Of a stretch of DNA of 10,208 nucleotides, positions 1 through 5,553 are shown in pieces; positions within the stretch are counted from its first letter, which is position 1; every line of letters begins with the position of its first letter. The translations under genes and the position numbers were made by a program. The notes beneath the pieces were generated by a model. The model saw only the letters and a program-made list of their open reading frames with translations, did not search any database and was not told where the DNA came from. Origin of the DNA: JALZDI01 sp965653225 (GTDB lineage: Bacteria > Actinomycetota > Actinomycetes > Propionibacteriales > Nocardioidaceae); assembly GCA_965653225.1 (NCBI GenBank), contig CBFGZI010000130.1, forward strand, positions 1 through 10,208, read 5' to 3'.

Positions 1-244
1 GCGGCTGAGCCGAAGGGGCCTTCCCTCGGCGTGTGGTCCGTTCCCTCGGTTCATTCGCGGGGGAATGGGACCGTAAGCCCCGGCTACATGGCTTGTGGTG
101 CGGCCCGAGTGCCCGGCGGCGCGGAACCTGACAGGAAACCGGTCCCCGGCTCTCCCTAGCTGCCCGTCTGAAACGCAGCGCCAAGCGACAGTGAGCCGAC
201 AGGCGGGTAGGCGGCGGTCGCGGGCCAGAAGACCCACCTCCGGA
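1..244. other. Window edge without a supported gene
   Basis: I see no convincing coding frame here; the open frames run antisense to the 3' end of the neighbouring regulator gene or lack a ribosome binding site and family features. The stretch is GC-rich and contains two TTCCCTCGG words (near 21-29 and 41-49) and the imperfect stem-loop listed separately. It lies downstream of the leftward TetR gene, so it probably holds that gene's 3' untranslated region plus whatever belongs to the gene beyond the window edge. Confidence 0.5.
35..72 (-). terminator. Imperfect stem-loop, possible terminator of the TetR transcript
   Basis: Bases 35-45 (GGTCCGTTCCC) can pair with 61-72 (GGGAATGGGACC) as an 11-bp stem with one G-T wobble and one bulged G, around a 15-nt loop. 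It sits about 170 bp past the stop codon of the leftward TetR gene. There is no T-tract on either side, so a rho-independent terminator role is only a guess; many actinobacterial terminators do lack a T-tract. Confidence 0.22.
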
Positions 245-883
245 TCAGGGGCGCGTGATGAGGCGGGGCTTCTTCTCCAGCCCGTGCAGGCCGTTCCAGG
301 CGAGGTTGCACAGGTGTGCCGCCACCTCGTCCTTCTCCGGCTTGCGGGCGTCGAGCCACCACTGGCCCGTCGTGCCGACCATGCCGACCAGCATCTGGGC
401 GTACATCGGCGCGTTCTTGGCGTCGTAGCCGCGCTGGCGGAACTCCGCGACCAGGATGTGCTCCACGCGGGAGGCGATGTCGCTGATGATGCTCACGAAC
501 GAGCCGGACGCGGAGCCCAGCGGTGAGTCGCGCACCAGGATCCGGAACCCGTCGGAGGACTGCTCGATGTAGTCGAGCAGCGCGAACGCCGCCTGCTCGA
601 GCAGCTCGCGCGGGTGCCCGGCCGTGAGCGCGTCGCGCATCATCTCCAGCAGCTGGCGGACCTCGCGGTCGACGACGACGGCGTAGATGCCCTCCTTGCC
701 GCCGAAGTGCTCGTAGACCACCGGCTTGGACACCTCGGCCCGGGCCGCGATCTCCTCGACCGACGCGCCGTCGAACCCGCGCTCGGCGAACAGCCGGCGG
801 GCGATCTCGAGCAGCTGCTCGCGTCGCTCCGCGCTGGTCATGCGCGCCCGCGCTGCGCGCTTGCGCTGGTTCGCCGTCGTCAC
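245..883 (-). CDS. TetR/AcrR-family transcriptional regulator
   Basis: 212 aa, the usual TetR length. The N-terminal DNA-binding domain is clear: basic tail (residues 1-20), helix 1 EQLLEIARRLFAERGFDGAS (22-41), then the helix-turn-helix at about 42-60, with VEEIAARAEVSKPVVYEHF as the signature, followed by GGKEGIY. The C-terminal ligand/dimer domain (70-212) has no motif that names a ligand, although GQWWLDAR (173-180) is of a type seen in actinobacterial TetR proteins. Start chosen is GTG at 883, with AGGA seven bases upstream; GTG/ATG choices further inside would cut the basic tail. It lies downstream of and codirectional with the desaturase gene, 364 bp away. That, plus the palindromes in the desaturase promoter, makes control of the desaturase and perhaps of itself the natural hypothesis (compare DesT of Pseudomonas, a TetR-family sensor of acyl-CoA). 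Family certain; target inferred. Confidence 0.93.
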   Translation of the reverse strand: MTTANQRKRAARARMTSAERREQLLEIARRLFAERGFDGASVEEIAARAEVSKPVVYEHFGGKEGIYAVVVDREVRQLLEMMRDALTAGHPRELLEQAAFALLDYIEQSSDGFRILVRDSPLGSASGSFVSIISDIASRVEHILVAEFRQRGYDAKNAPMYAQMLVGMVGTTGQWWLDARKPEKDEVAAHLCNLAWNGLHGLEKKPRLITRP

Positions 884-919
884 GGTTTCATCCTGTCAGC
901 GCCGGCCCGGCCCGCCGCG

Positions 920-1216
920 TCGTGTGTCATGTCTCGGTACATGCGCCGGTCGGTCGATGACACGCGACCTCGCGGCGCCGGCGTGGGTGCCGGGTCCGCG
1001 GCGTCGTGTGTCACATCTGGGCACATGCGCCGCGGGCGCATTGACACGCGACTGGGCGGCGCTCCAACGGGCTGCTCACCGATGTCGTGTGTGACGTCTC
1101 GGCACATGCGCCGCAGGGGCATTGACACGCGATTGCGCAGCGGGGTTCCGGCCCGGTCCTCGCGCGAGTCGTGTGTCATCCACGGACACATCCGACGCGG
1201 GAGCGATGACACGCGA
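920..1216. repeat. Array of four 48-bp palindromic repeats
   Basis: Four copies, each exactly 48 bp: 920-967, 1004-1051, 1085-1132 and 1169-1216; spacers are 36, 33 and 36 bp. Each begins TCGTGTGTCA (copy 3 has TCGTGTGTGA) and ends TGACACGCGA (identical in all four), so the 10-bp ends are inverted repeats. Between them lie an 11-bp segment and a 17-bp segment. In copy 2 the latter is a perfect hairpin, ATGCGCC-GCG-GGCGCAT (1025-1041); copy 3 has it with one mismatch; copies 1 and 4 have largely lost it. By hand alignment copies 2 and 3 differ at 5 of 48 positions and copies 1 and 3 at 9. About 9 bp after each right end are also similar (YTSSGCRGYG). The array fills the space between the desaturase stop codon and the TetR start, the first copy lying 36 bp before the TetR start codon. 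Function unknown: repetitive extragenic element, transposon-end remnants or an operator cluster are all possible. Confidence 0.9.
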
Positions 1217-1247
1217 CTGCGCGGTGGCGACGAGGCGCCTAACCGCC

Positions 1248-2300
1248 TCAGGCGGCGCGGGGCGTTTCGTCCGCGGCGTCGACGCGCTTGGAGTCGAGCC
1301 GCTCCGGCACCGGCCAGCGCACCGAGTGCACCCATCCGAGCCTCTCGAACAGCCAGATCGTGCGCGCCGAGGAGTCCACCTGGCCGCGAAGCACGCCGTG
1401 CCGGGCGCAGGTCGGGTCGGCGTGGTGCAGGTTGTGCCACGACTCGCCCATGGACGGGATGGCCAGCCACCACACGTTGCCGGACTTGTCGCGGCTCTTG
1501 AACGGCCGCTCGCCCACGCAGTGGCAGATCGAGTTGATCGACCAGGTCACGTGGTGCAGCAGGCCGATCCGTACCAGCGAGCCCCAGAAGAACGCGGTCA
1601 GCGCGCCGGCCCACGACCAGGTGACCAGGCCACCGAGCACGGCGGGCAGCAGCAGCGACACCGCGACCAGACCCGGGAAGGCGCGCGAGACGCGCACGAT
1701 GTCGCGGTCCTTGAGCAGATCCGGGGCGTACTTGCGCTGCGGCGTCTGCTCGGGGTCGAACAGCCACATCATGTGGGCGTGCATGAAGCCCTTGGCCAGC
1801 GCCGGGATCGTCTGGCCGTACCGCCACGGCGAGTGCGGGTCGCCGTCGCGGTCGGAGAACTTGTGGTGCTTGCGGTGGTCGGCGACCCAGCGCACCACCG
1901 GGCCCTGGATGGCCATCGAGCCCGCGATCGCGAGGACGACCTTCAGCGCCCGGTTGGGCTTGAACGACTTGTGCGTGAAGAAGCGGTGGAAGCCGACGGT
2001 GATGCCGTGGCCGGTGAGGGCGTACATGAACACGGCGATCGCCACGTCGCTCCAGCCGAGCCAGCCGCCCCAGGCGACCGGGACGGCGGCCGCGATGGCC
2101 AGGAACGGGACCACGATGAACAGCCCGAGAGCGACCTGCTCCTTGCGTGACTGCCGGTCGGAACCGAGGGTCCCCAGGCCGGTGTCCTCGTCGCGGTGGC
2201 CACCGGTGCCGGAGGTCGCATCCGTCGGGGTGGCCGCGCGCGTGTCGGTGTCGTCCGGGGTCGGGGTGGGCACTTCGGCGGTCGCGGTGGGAGGTGTCAT
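1248..2300 (-). CDS. Membrane fatty-acid desaturase, acyl-CoA/acyl-lipid delta-9 type
   Basis: 350 aa integral-membrane di-iron desaturase that inserts a cis double bond in fatty acyl chains, setting membrane fluidity. All metal-ligand boxes of the stearoyl-CoA desaturase family are present: HRFFTH (105-110), HRKHH (142-146), NSICH with the extra ligand His260 (256-260) and HNLHH (289-293). Hydrophobic stretches at about 56-77, 84-99, 119-133, 208-229 and 231-248 form the membrane hairpins. Residues 1-50 are a Thr/Pro/Asp-rich cytosolic tail of no known role. Start is ATG at 2300 with GAGGA nine bases upstream. No electron-transfer partner (rubredoxin, ferredoxin reductase or cytochrome b5 domain) is fused or adjacent, so redox partners must be elsewhere. 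The TGA stop lies in the loop of a CCGCC-TCA-GGCGG hairpin (1243-1255 on the plus strand). Palindromes upstream suggest TetR-type control. Closest known type is mycobacterial DesA3; regiospecificity is inferred. Confidence 0.94.
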   Translation of the reverse strand: MTPPTATAEVPTPTPDDTDTRAATPTDATSGTGGHRDEDTGLGTLGSDRQSRKEQVALGLFIVVPFLAIAAAVPVAWGGWLGWSDVAIAVFMYALTGHGITVGFHRFFTHKSFKPNRALKVVLAIAGSMAIQGPVVRWVADHRKHHKFSDRDGDPHSPWRYGQTIPALAKGFMHAHMMWLFDPEQTPQRKYAPDLLKDRDIVRVSRAFPGLVAVSLLLPAVLGGLVTWSWAGALTAFFWGSLVRIGLLHHVTWSINSICHCVGERPFKSRDKSGNVWWLAIPSMGESWHNLHHADPTCARHGVLRGQVDSSARTIWLFERLGWVHSVRWPVPERLDSKRVDAADETPRAA

Positions 2301-2309
2301 CTACTCGTT

Positions 2310-2326
2310 TCCTCGGGCATGGAGGA
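2310..2326 (-). promoter_or_regulatory. Hairpin covering the desaturase ribosome binding site
   Basis: On the desaturase mRNA (minus strand) UCCUC (2326-2322) can pair with GAGGA (2314-2310) across a 7-nt loop; GAGGA is the only Shine-Dalgarno sequence in front of the ATG at 2300. A five-pair stem could mask the site and respond to temperature or to a ligand, but it is short and may be accidental, because any CU-rich stretch near a Shine-Dalgarno will pair with it. Confidence 0.25.
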
Positions 2327-2338
2327 CAGGTGTGCTAC

Positions 2339-2370
2339 TTACGGAACCGTAACCTACGGCTTCGTAGGTA
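2339..2370. promoter_or_regulatory. Two tandem palindromic operators in the desaturase promoter region
   Basis: TTACGGAACCGTAA (2339-2352) is a perfect inverted repeat with 6-bp arms, and ACCTACGGCTTCGTAGGT (2352-2369) is another with 7-bp arms. Aligned, both fit the 14-bp pattern YTACGGNNNCGTAR, starting at 2339 and 2354, so their centres are 15 bp apart. They lie 39-69 bp upstream of the desaturase ATG. Read on the minus strand, a TTGCCA box (about 2376-2371) directly precedes them and TAGGTT falls inside the second palindrome, so a bound dimer would cover the promoter. Size and symmetry match TetR-family operators. The binding protein is inferred to be the neighbouring TetR; no matching palindrome is seen in front of the tetR gene itself. 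Confidence 0.72.
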
Positions 2371-2464
2371 TGGCAAGCCCCAAGGCGTGTTGCCCTGGAC
2401 ACCTTCTCTTACCCCGCCGTGCGCGCGGCTACCACCAGATGGCGATCCGGTTGCGGGCAGGTGG

Positions 2465-2497
2465 CAGACTTGCCGACCGCAGGCGCTGCTGGCGCCT
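2465..2497 (+). promoter_or_regulatory. Possible -10 box and leader hairpin before tRNA-Gln
   Basis: CAGACT (2465-2470) resembles an actinobacterial -10 box and would start RNA near 2477, about 24 nt before the tRNA. A perfect hairpin AGGCGC-TGCTG-GCGCCT (2481-2497) lies just before the mature 5' end. No good -35 box is visible at the right distance, so the promoter call is weak; the hairpin itself is plain. Confidence 0.3.
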
Positions 2498-2500
2498 CGG

Positions 2501-2572
2501 TCCCCTGTGGGGTAATTGGCAGCCCGCGGGCCTTTGAAGCCTGAAGTCCTGGATCGAAGCCAGGCAGGGGAG
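2501..2572 (+). tRNA. tRNA-Gln, anticodon TTG
   Basis: 72 nt with a complete cloverleaf. Acceptor stem TCCCCTG (2501-2507) pairs with CAGGGGA (2565-2571) at all seven positions. The D stem is GGG/CCC (2510-2512/2523-2525) with GG in the loop (2518-2519). The anticodon stem CGGGC/GCCTG (2527-2531/2539-2543) has one G-T pair. The anticodon loop CTTTGAA (2532-2538) reads TTG at 2534-2536, for codon CAA and by wobble CAG. The T stem is CCTGG/CCAGG (2548-2552/2560-2564). The T loop ATCGAAG has A where T54 is usual, a small departure. CCA is not encoded (CTA follows the discriminator G2572), so it is added by the CCA-adding enzyme. glmU follows 65 bp later on the same strand, so a shared tRNA-mRNA transcript is possible. 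Confidence 0.96.
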
Positions 2573-2637
2573 CTACGCGCCACCTGCCCGGACGAATGCC
2601 CGGACGACATGCCCGCCCCGACCAGCCTGGAGCCAGC

Positions 2638-4248
2638 GTGAGCGACAGACCGGCTGCCGTCATCGTCCTCGCCGCCGGCGGCGGCACACGGATGAAGTCG
2701 CAGACCCCAAAGGTGCTGCACCGCATCGGCGGCCAGACCCTCATCGGACGCGCGCTGTCCGCCGCCCGCGGCGTCGACCCCGAGCGGCTGGTCGCGGTTG
2801 TGGGGCACGGGCGCGACCAGGTGGTCCCGCACGTCGAGAGCCTGGGCGCCGACGCACGCCTGGCGGTGCAGGAGGAGCAGCGGGGCACCGGCCACGCCGT
2901 GCAGTGCGCGCTCGCCGCGCTCGCCGGCGACGGCGGTACGCCGGACTCGGCCGCCGACGTGGGGCTGAGCGGCACCGTGCTGGTGACGTACGGCGACGTG
3001 CCCCTGCTGTCCGCGCAGACGCTGGCCGACCTGCTGCAGCATCACCACGACGCGGGCAACGCGGTGTCGGTGCTGACGGCAGTGGTCACCGACCCGGGCG
3101 GCTACGGCCGGGTGGTGCGCGACTACGCCGGCGAGGGGCAGGACCAGGTGGAGGCGATCGTGGAGCACCGCGACGCCACCGAGGAGCAGCGGGCGATCAA
3201 GGAGATCAACTCCGGCATCTACGCCTTCGACGCGCAGCTGCTCGTCGACGCGCTCGGCCGCATCCGCACCGACAACGCGCAGGGCGAGCTGTACCTCACC
3301 GACGTCATCGAGATCGCGCGCGGCGACGGCCGCCGCGTCGGCGCGGTGCGAACCGACGACGTGTGGCAGACCGAGGGTGTCAACGACCGGGTGCAGCTCA
3401 GCCGCCTCGGCGCCGAGCTCAACCGGCGCACGCTGCAGCGGCACATGCTGGCCGGTGTCACGGTGGTCGACCCGGCCACCACCTGGGTCGACGACACGGT
3501 GGTGTGCGAGCCCGACGTCACCCTGCTGCCCGGGGTGCAGCTGCACGGCGCGACCCGGGTGGCCGCGGGCGCGACCGTCGGCCCGGACTCCACCCTCACC
3601 GACGTCGTCATCGGCGCGGGCGCCACGGTGGTGCGCTGCCACGGCTCGGGCGCGGTCATCGGCGAGGACGCCAACGTGGGCCCGTTCGCGTACCTGCGCC
3701 CCGGCACCCACCTGGGCGTGGGCGGGAAGATCGGCACGTTCGTGGAGACCAAGAACGCCGCGATCGGCGACGGCTCGAAGGTGCCGCACCTGTCCTACGT
3801 CGGCGACGCCGAGATCGGCCACGACAGCAACATCGGCGCGGGCACGATCTTCGCCAACTACGACGGCGTGCGGAAGAGCCGCACCACGGTGGGCGTGCAC
3901 TGCAAGACCGGGTCCAACAACACCTTCGTCGCGCCGGTGGAGATCGGCGACGGCGCGTTCACAGGCGGCGGCACCGTCGTACGCCGGGACGTGCCGCCGG
4001 GCGCCCTGGCGGTGTCGAGCGGGCCGCAGCGCAACATCGAGGACTGGACCGTGCGCAAGCGGCCGGGGACGCCCGCGGCCGAGGCCGCGCAGGCGGCGCA
4101 GGGCGGGGGAGGCGAGCAGGACAGGCAGGACGACGGGGCCGCCTCGTCCCACGGCTCGGAGGGTCGCTTGGGCGAGCGACCCCCGGCAGGGGACACTGAG
4201 GGCGAGAACTCGGCGTCGCACGTCCCGAGCGAGGAGAACCGGCAGTGA
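2638..4248 (+). CDS. glmU: Bifunctional GlmU: GlcN-1-P acetyltransferase / GlcNAc-1-P uridyltransferase
   Basis: Makes UDP-N-acetylglucosamine for peptidoglycan in two steps. Residues 1-245 are the nucleotidyltransferase domain: LAAGGGTRMKSQTPKVLH (11-28) binds UTP and Mg, then QRGTGHA (81-87), TYGDVPL (117-123) and NSGIYAFDA (191-199). Residues about 265-470 form the left-handed beta-helix acetyltransferase: RPGTHLG (354-360), K372, the HLSYVGD segment with catalytic His384, and NYDG (407-410). Start chosen is GTG at 2638 with GGAG five bases upstream, giving 536 aa; an in-frame ATG at 2596 would add 14 residues but has no ribosome binding site and reads into an 11-bp tandem repeat (TGCCCGGACGA at 2585 and 2597). 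After about residue 478 an Ala/Gly/Glu-rich tail of nearly 60 residues replaces the short end of E. coli GlmU (456 aa); it looks disordered. The TGA overlaps the prs GTG by 4 bp. Confidence 0.97.
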   Translation: MSDRPAAVIVLAAGGGTRMKSQTPKVLHRIGGQTLIGRALSAARGVDPERLVAVVGHGRDQVVPHVESLGADARLAVQEEQRGTGHAVQCALAALAGDGGTPDSAADVGLSGTVLVTYGDVPLLSAQTLADLLQHHHDAGNAVSVLTAVVTDPGGYGRVVRDYAGEGQDQVEAIVEHRDATEEQRAIKEINSGIYAFDAQLLVDALGRIRTDNAQGELYLTDVIEIARGDGRRVGAVRTDDVWQTEGVNDRVQLSRLGAELNRRTLQRHMLAGVTVVDPATTWVDDTVVCEPDVTLLPGVQLHGATRVAAGATVGPDSTLTDVVIGAGATVVRCHGSGAVIGEDANVGPFAYLRPGTHLGVGGKIGTFVETKNAAIGDGSKVPHLSYVGDAEIGHDSNIGAGTIFANYDGVRKSRTTVGVHCKTGSNNTFVAPVEIGDGAFTGGGTVVRRDVPPGALAVSSGPQRNIEDWTVRKRPGTPAAEAAQAAQGGGGEQDRQDDGAASSHGSEGRLGERPPAGDTEGENSASHVPSEENRQ

Positions 4249-5225
4249 TCAGCATCTCGCGGACCACCGAGAAGAACCTGATGGTCTTCACCGGCCGCGC
4301 GTTCCCCGAGCTCGCGCACGAGGTCACGCAGCTCCTGGGCACCGAGGTGGTGCCGACCTCGTCCTACGACTTCGCCAACGGCGAGACCTACGTGCGCTAC
4401 GAGGAGTCCGTACGCGGCTGCGACGCGTTCGTGATCCAGAGCCACACCGCGCCGATCAACCAGTCGATCATGGAGCACCTGATCATGATCGACGCGCTCA
4501 AGCGGGCGTCGGCGAAGCGGATCACGGTGATCCTGCCGTTCTACGGCTACGCCCGGCAGGACAAGAAGCACCGTGGCCGCGAGCCGATCTCGGCGCGGCT
4601 GATGGCCGACCTGTTCAAGACCGCGGGCGCCGACCGGCTGATGGCGGTCGACCTGCACACCGCGCAGATCCAGGGCTACTTCGACGGCCCGGTCGACCAC
4701 CTGATGGCGCTGCCGATCCTGTCCGAGCACGTCGTGCAGAGGTACGGCACCGAGCAGCTGGCCGTGGTCTCGCCCGACGCCGGACGGATCAAGGTCGCCG
4801 AGCAGTGGTCGGCCCGCCTGGGCGGCGTGCCGCTGGCTTTCATCCACAAGACGCGCGACATCAACCGGCCGAACGAGTCGGTCGCCAACCGCGTCGTCGG
4901 TGAGGTGAAGGGACGCACCTGCGTGCTGGTCGACGACATGATCGACACCGCCGGCACCATCACCAAGGCCGCCGACGCGCTGCTGGCCGAGGGCGCCTCC
5001 GACGTGGTGATCGCCGCAACGCACGCGATCCTCTCCGGCCCTGCAGTCGACCGGCTGAAGAACTCCCAGGCCCGCGAGGTCATCGTCACCAACACGCTCC
5101 CGATCCCGCAGGAGCGGCATTTCGACAAGCTCACCGAGCTGTCGATCGCCCCGCTGATCGCGCGCGCCGTACGCGAGGTGTTCGAGGACGGCTCGGTCAC
5201 CAGCATGTTCGAGGGTCGCGCCTGA
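4245..5225 (+). CDS. prs: Ribose-phosphate pyrophosphokinase (PRPP synthetase)
   Basis: 326 aa cytosolic enzyme that moves pyrophosphate from ATP to ribose-5-phosphate, giving PRPP for purines, pyrimidines, His, Trp and NAD and, in mycolata-type walls, decaprenyl-phosphoryl arabinose. Visible signatures: FANGETYVRYEESVRG (43-58), the catalytic flexible-loop region YGYARQDKKHRGREPISARL (100-119), VDLHTAQIQGYF (135-146, metal-binding His) and the PRPP-binding loop VLVDDMIDTAGT (228-239). HKTRDINRPN (201-210) matches the actinobacterial form rather than the KRR form of enterics. Start is GTG at 4245, with GAGGAG eight bases upstream inside the end of glmU; the four-base GTGA overlap implies translational coupling with glmU. 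Length and all motifs are normal, and class I (phosphate-activated, ADP-inhibited) is expected from the sequence type. Confidence 0.97.
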   Translation: MISISRTTEKNLMVFTGRAFPELAHEVTQLLGTEVVPTSSYDFANGETYVRYEESVRGCDAFVIQSHTAPINQSIMEHLIMIDALKRASAKRITVILPFYGYARQDKKHRGREPISARLMADLFKTAGADRLMAVDLHTAQIQGYFDGPVDHLMALPILSEHVVQRYGTEQLAVVSPDAGRIKVAEQWSARLGGVPLAFIHKTRDINRPNESVANRVVGEVKGRTCVLVDDMIDTAGTITKAADALLAEGASDVVIAATHAILSGPAVDRLKNSQAREVIVTNTLPIPQERHFDKLTELSIAPLIARAVREVFEDGSVTSMFEGRA

Positions 5226-5234
5226 CAGGCCGCT

Positions 5235-5320
5235 GGGGATCCCCACTACGAACCGTTTTTGGCGCGGCGGTCCCCTGCGCCGATAGGTTCGTCGTTGGGG
5301 ACCCCCGCGCCAATAGGCGC
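5235..5320. repeat. Cluster of GC-rich inverted motif after prs
   Basis: Three copies of one motif, best written GAACCTATYGGCGCNGGGG followed by ACC or nearby C-runs, lie close together: forward at 5250-5275 (degenerate: GAACC, T-run, GGCGCGGCGGTCCCC), reverse at 5269-5290 (GGTCCCCTGCGCCGATAGG then TTC) and reverse at 5297-5317 (GGGGACCCCCGCGCCAATAGG). A GGGGATCCCC palindrome (5235-5244) precedes them. The same motif family recurs at 9327-9378, sharing the exact 12-mer GGTCCCCTGCGC. It begins about 10 bp after the prs stop, so it could fold as the 3' end of the glmU-prs mRNA. I read it as an extragenic repeat family; a terminator role is possible. Confidence 0.7.
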
Positions 5321-5386
5321 ACGCACCCGTTGACGGACGCAGCGAGCGGCGAAAGGGCCGATTCGCCACGAGGACGGCGCTGTCGG

Positions 5387-5392
5387 TAGACT
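5387..5392 (+). promoter_or_regulatory. Candidate -10 box of the rplY-pth promoter
   Basis: TAGACT fits the TANNNT pattern common in actinobacterial housekeeping promoters. The best -35 candidate, TTCGCC at 5362-5367, is poor and 19 bp away. RNA would start near 5399 and give a leader of about 155 nt before rplY. A separate promoter here is sensible because 328 bp and a repeat cluster divide rplY from prs. Confidence 0.4.
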
Positions 5393-5420
5393 TCTACGGT
5401 TGCCTCGGCGAGGGAGTGCC

Positions 5421-5435
5421 GTGCGCGCTGCGCAC
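5421..5435 (+). other. Perfect hairpin in the rplY leader
   Basis: GTGCGC-GCT-GCGCAC, a six-pair GC-rich stem with a 3-nt loop, lies in the presumed 5' leader of rplY. Ribosomal protein genes are often controlled through leader RNA bound by their own product, and L25 is a 5S-rRNA-binding protein, so this is a place to look for autoregulation. No known leader family is recognised. Apart from this hairpin, the candidate -10 box and the repeat cluster, I see nothing else in 5321-5553. Confidence 0.35.
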
Positions 5436-5553
5436 AGGACGCGGCTCCGTGATCGACGCGGTGGTCGGTTCGCGCGCACCCCTGAGGTCGAAGCCGCCGC
5501 TGTACCGCTGCATCGAGAAGCTCACAGAGCGTTTGTGTTGAGGAGATTCACCC

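Noticed and set aside
920..1216. CRISPR array (48-bp palindromic repeats, 33-36-bp spacers)
   Set aside because: The repeats differ from each other at 5 or more positions, similarity continues into the so-called spacers, there are only four units and no cas gene or leader is present.
614..1501. Long plus-strand open frame across the repeat array
   Set aside because: It runs antisense to the TetR and desaturase genes, has no ribosome binding site and has a low-complexity Arg/Ala-rich composition typical of shadow frames in GC-rich DNA.
2335..4221. 628-codon minus-strand open frame opposite glmU
   Set aside because: It is the antisense shadow of glmU: His/Val/Arg-rich with no domain, while the plus strand has complete GlmU motifs.
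5330..5335. TTGACG as a -35 box for rplY
   Set aside because: No -10-like hexamer lies 16-19 bp downstream, and it is too far from TAGACT at 5387.
3858..5369. 503-codon minus-strand open frame opposite glmU-prs
   Set aside because: Antisense to two well-supported housekeeping genes and without recognisable domains.
5416..5541. 41-codon open frame in the rplY leader (GTG at 5416, TGA touching the rplY ribosome binding site)
   Set aside because: Its Shine-Dalgarno-like GAGGGA abuts the GTG with no spacing, and the peptide has no recognisable feature; its ending next to the rplY site is suggestive of a leader peptide but not enough to call it.
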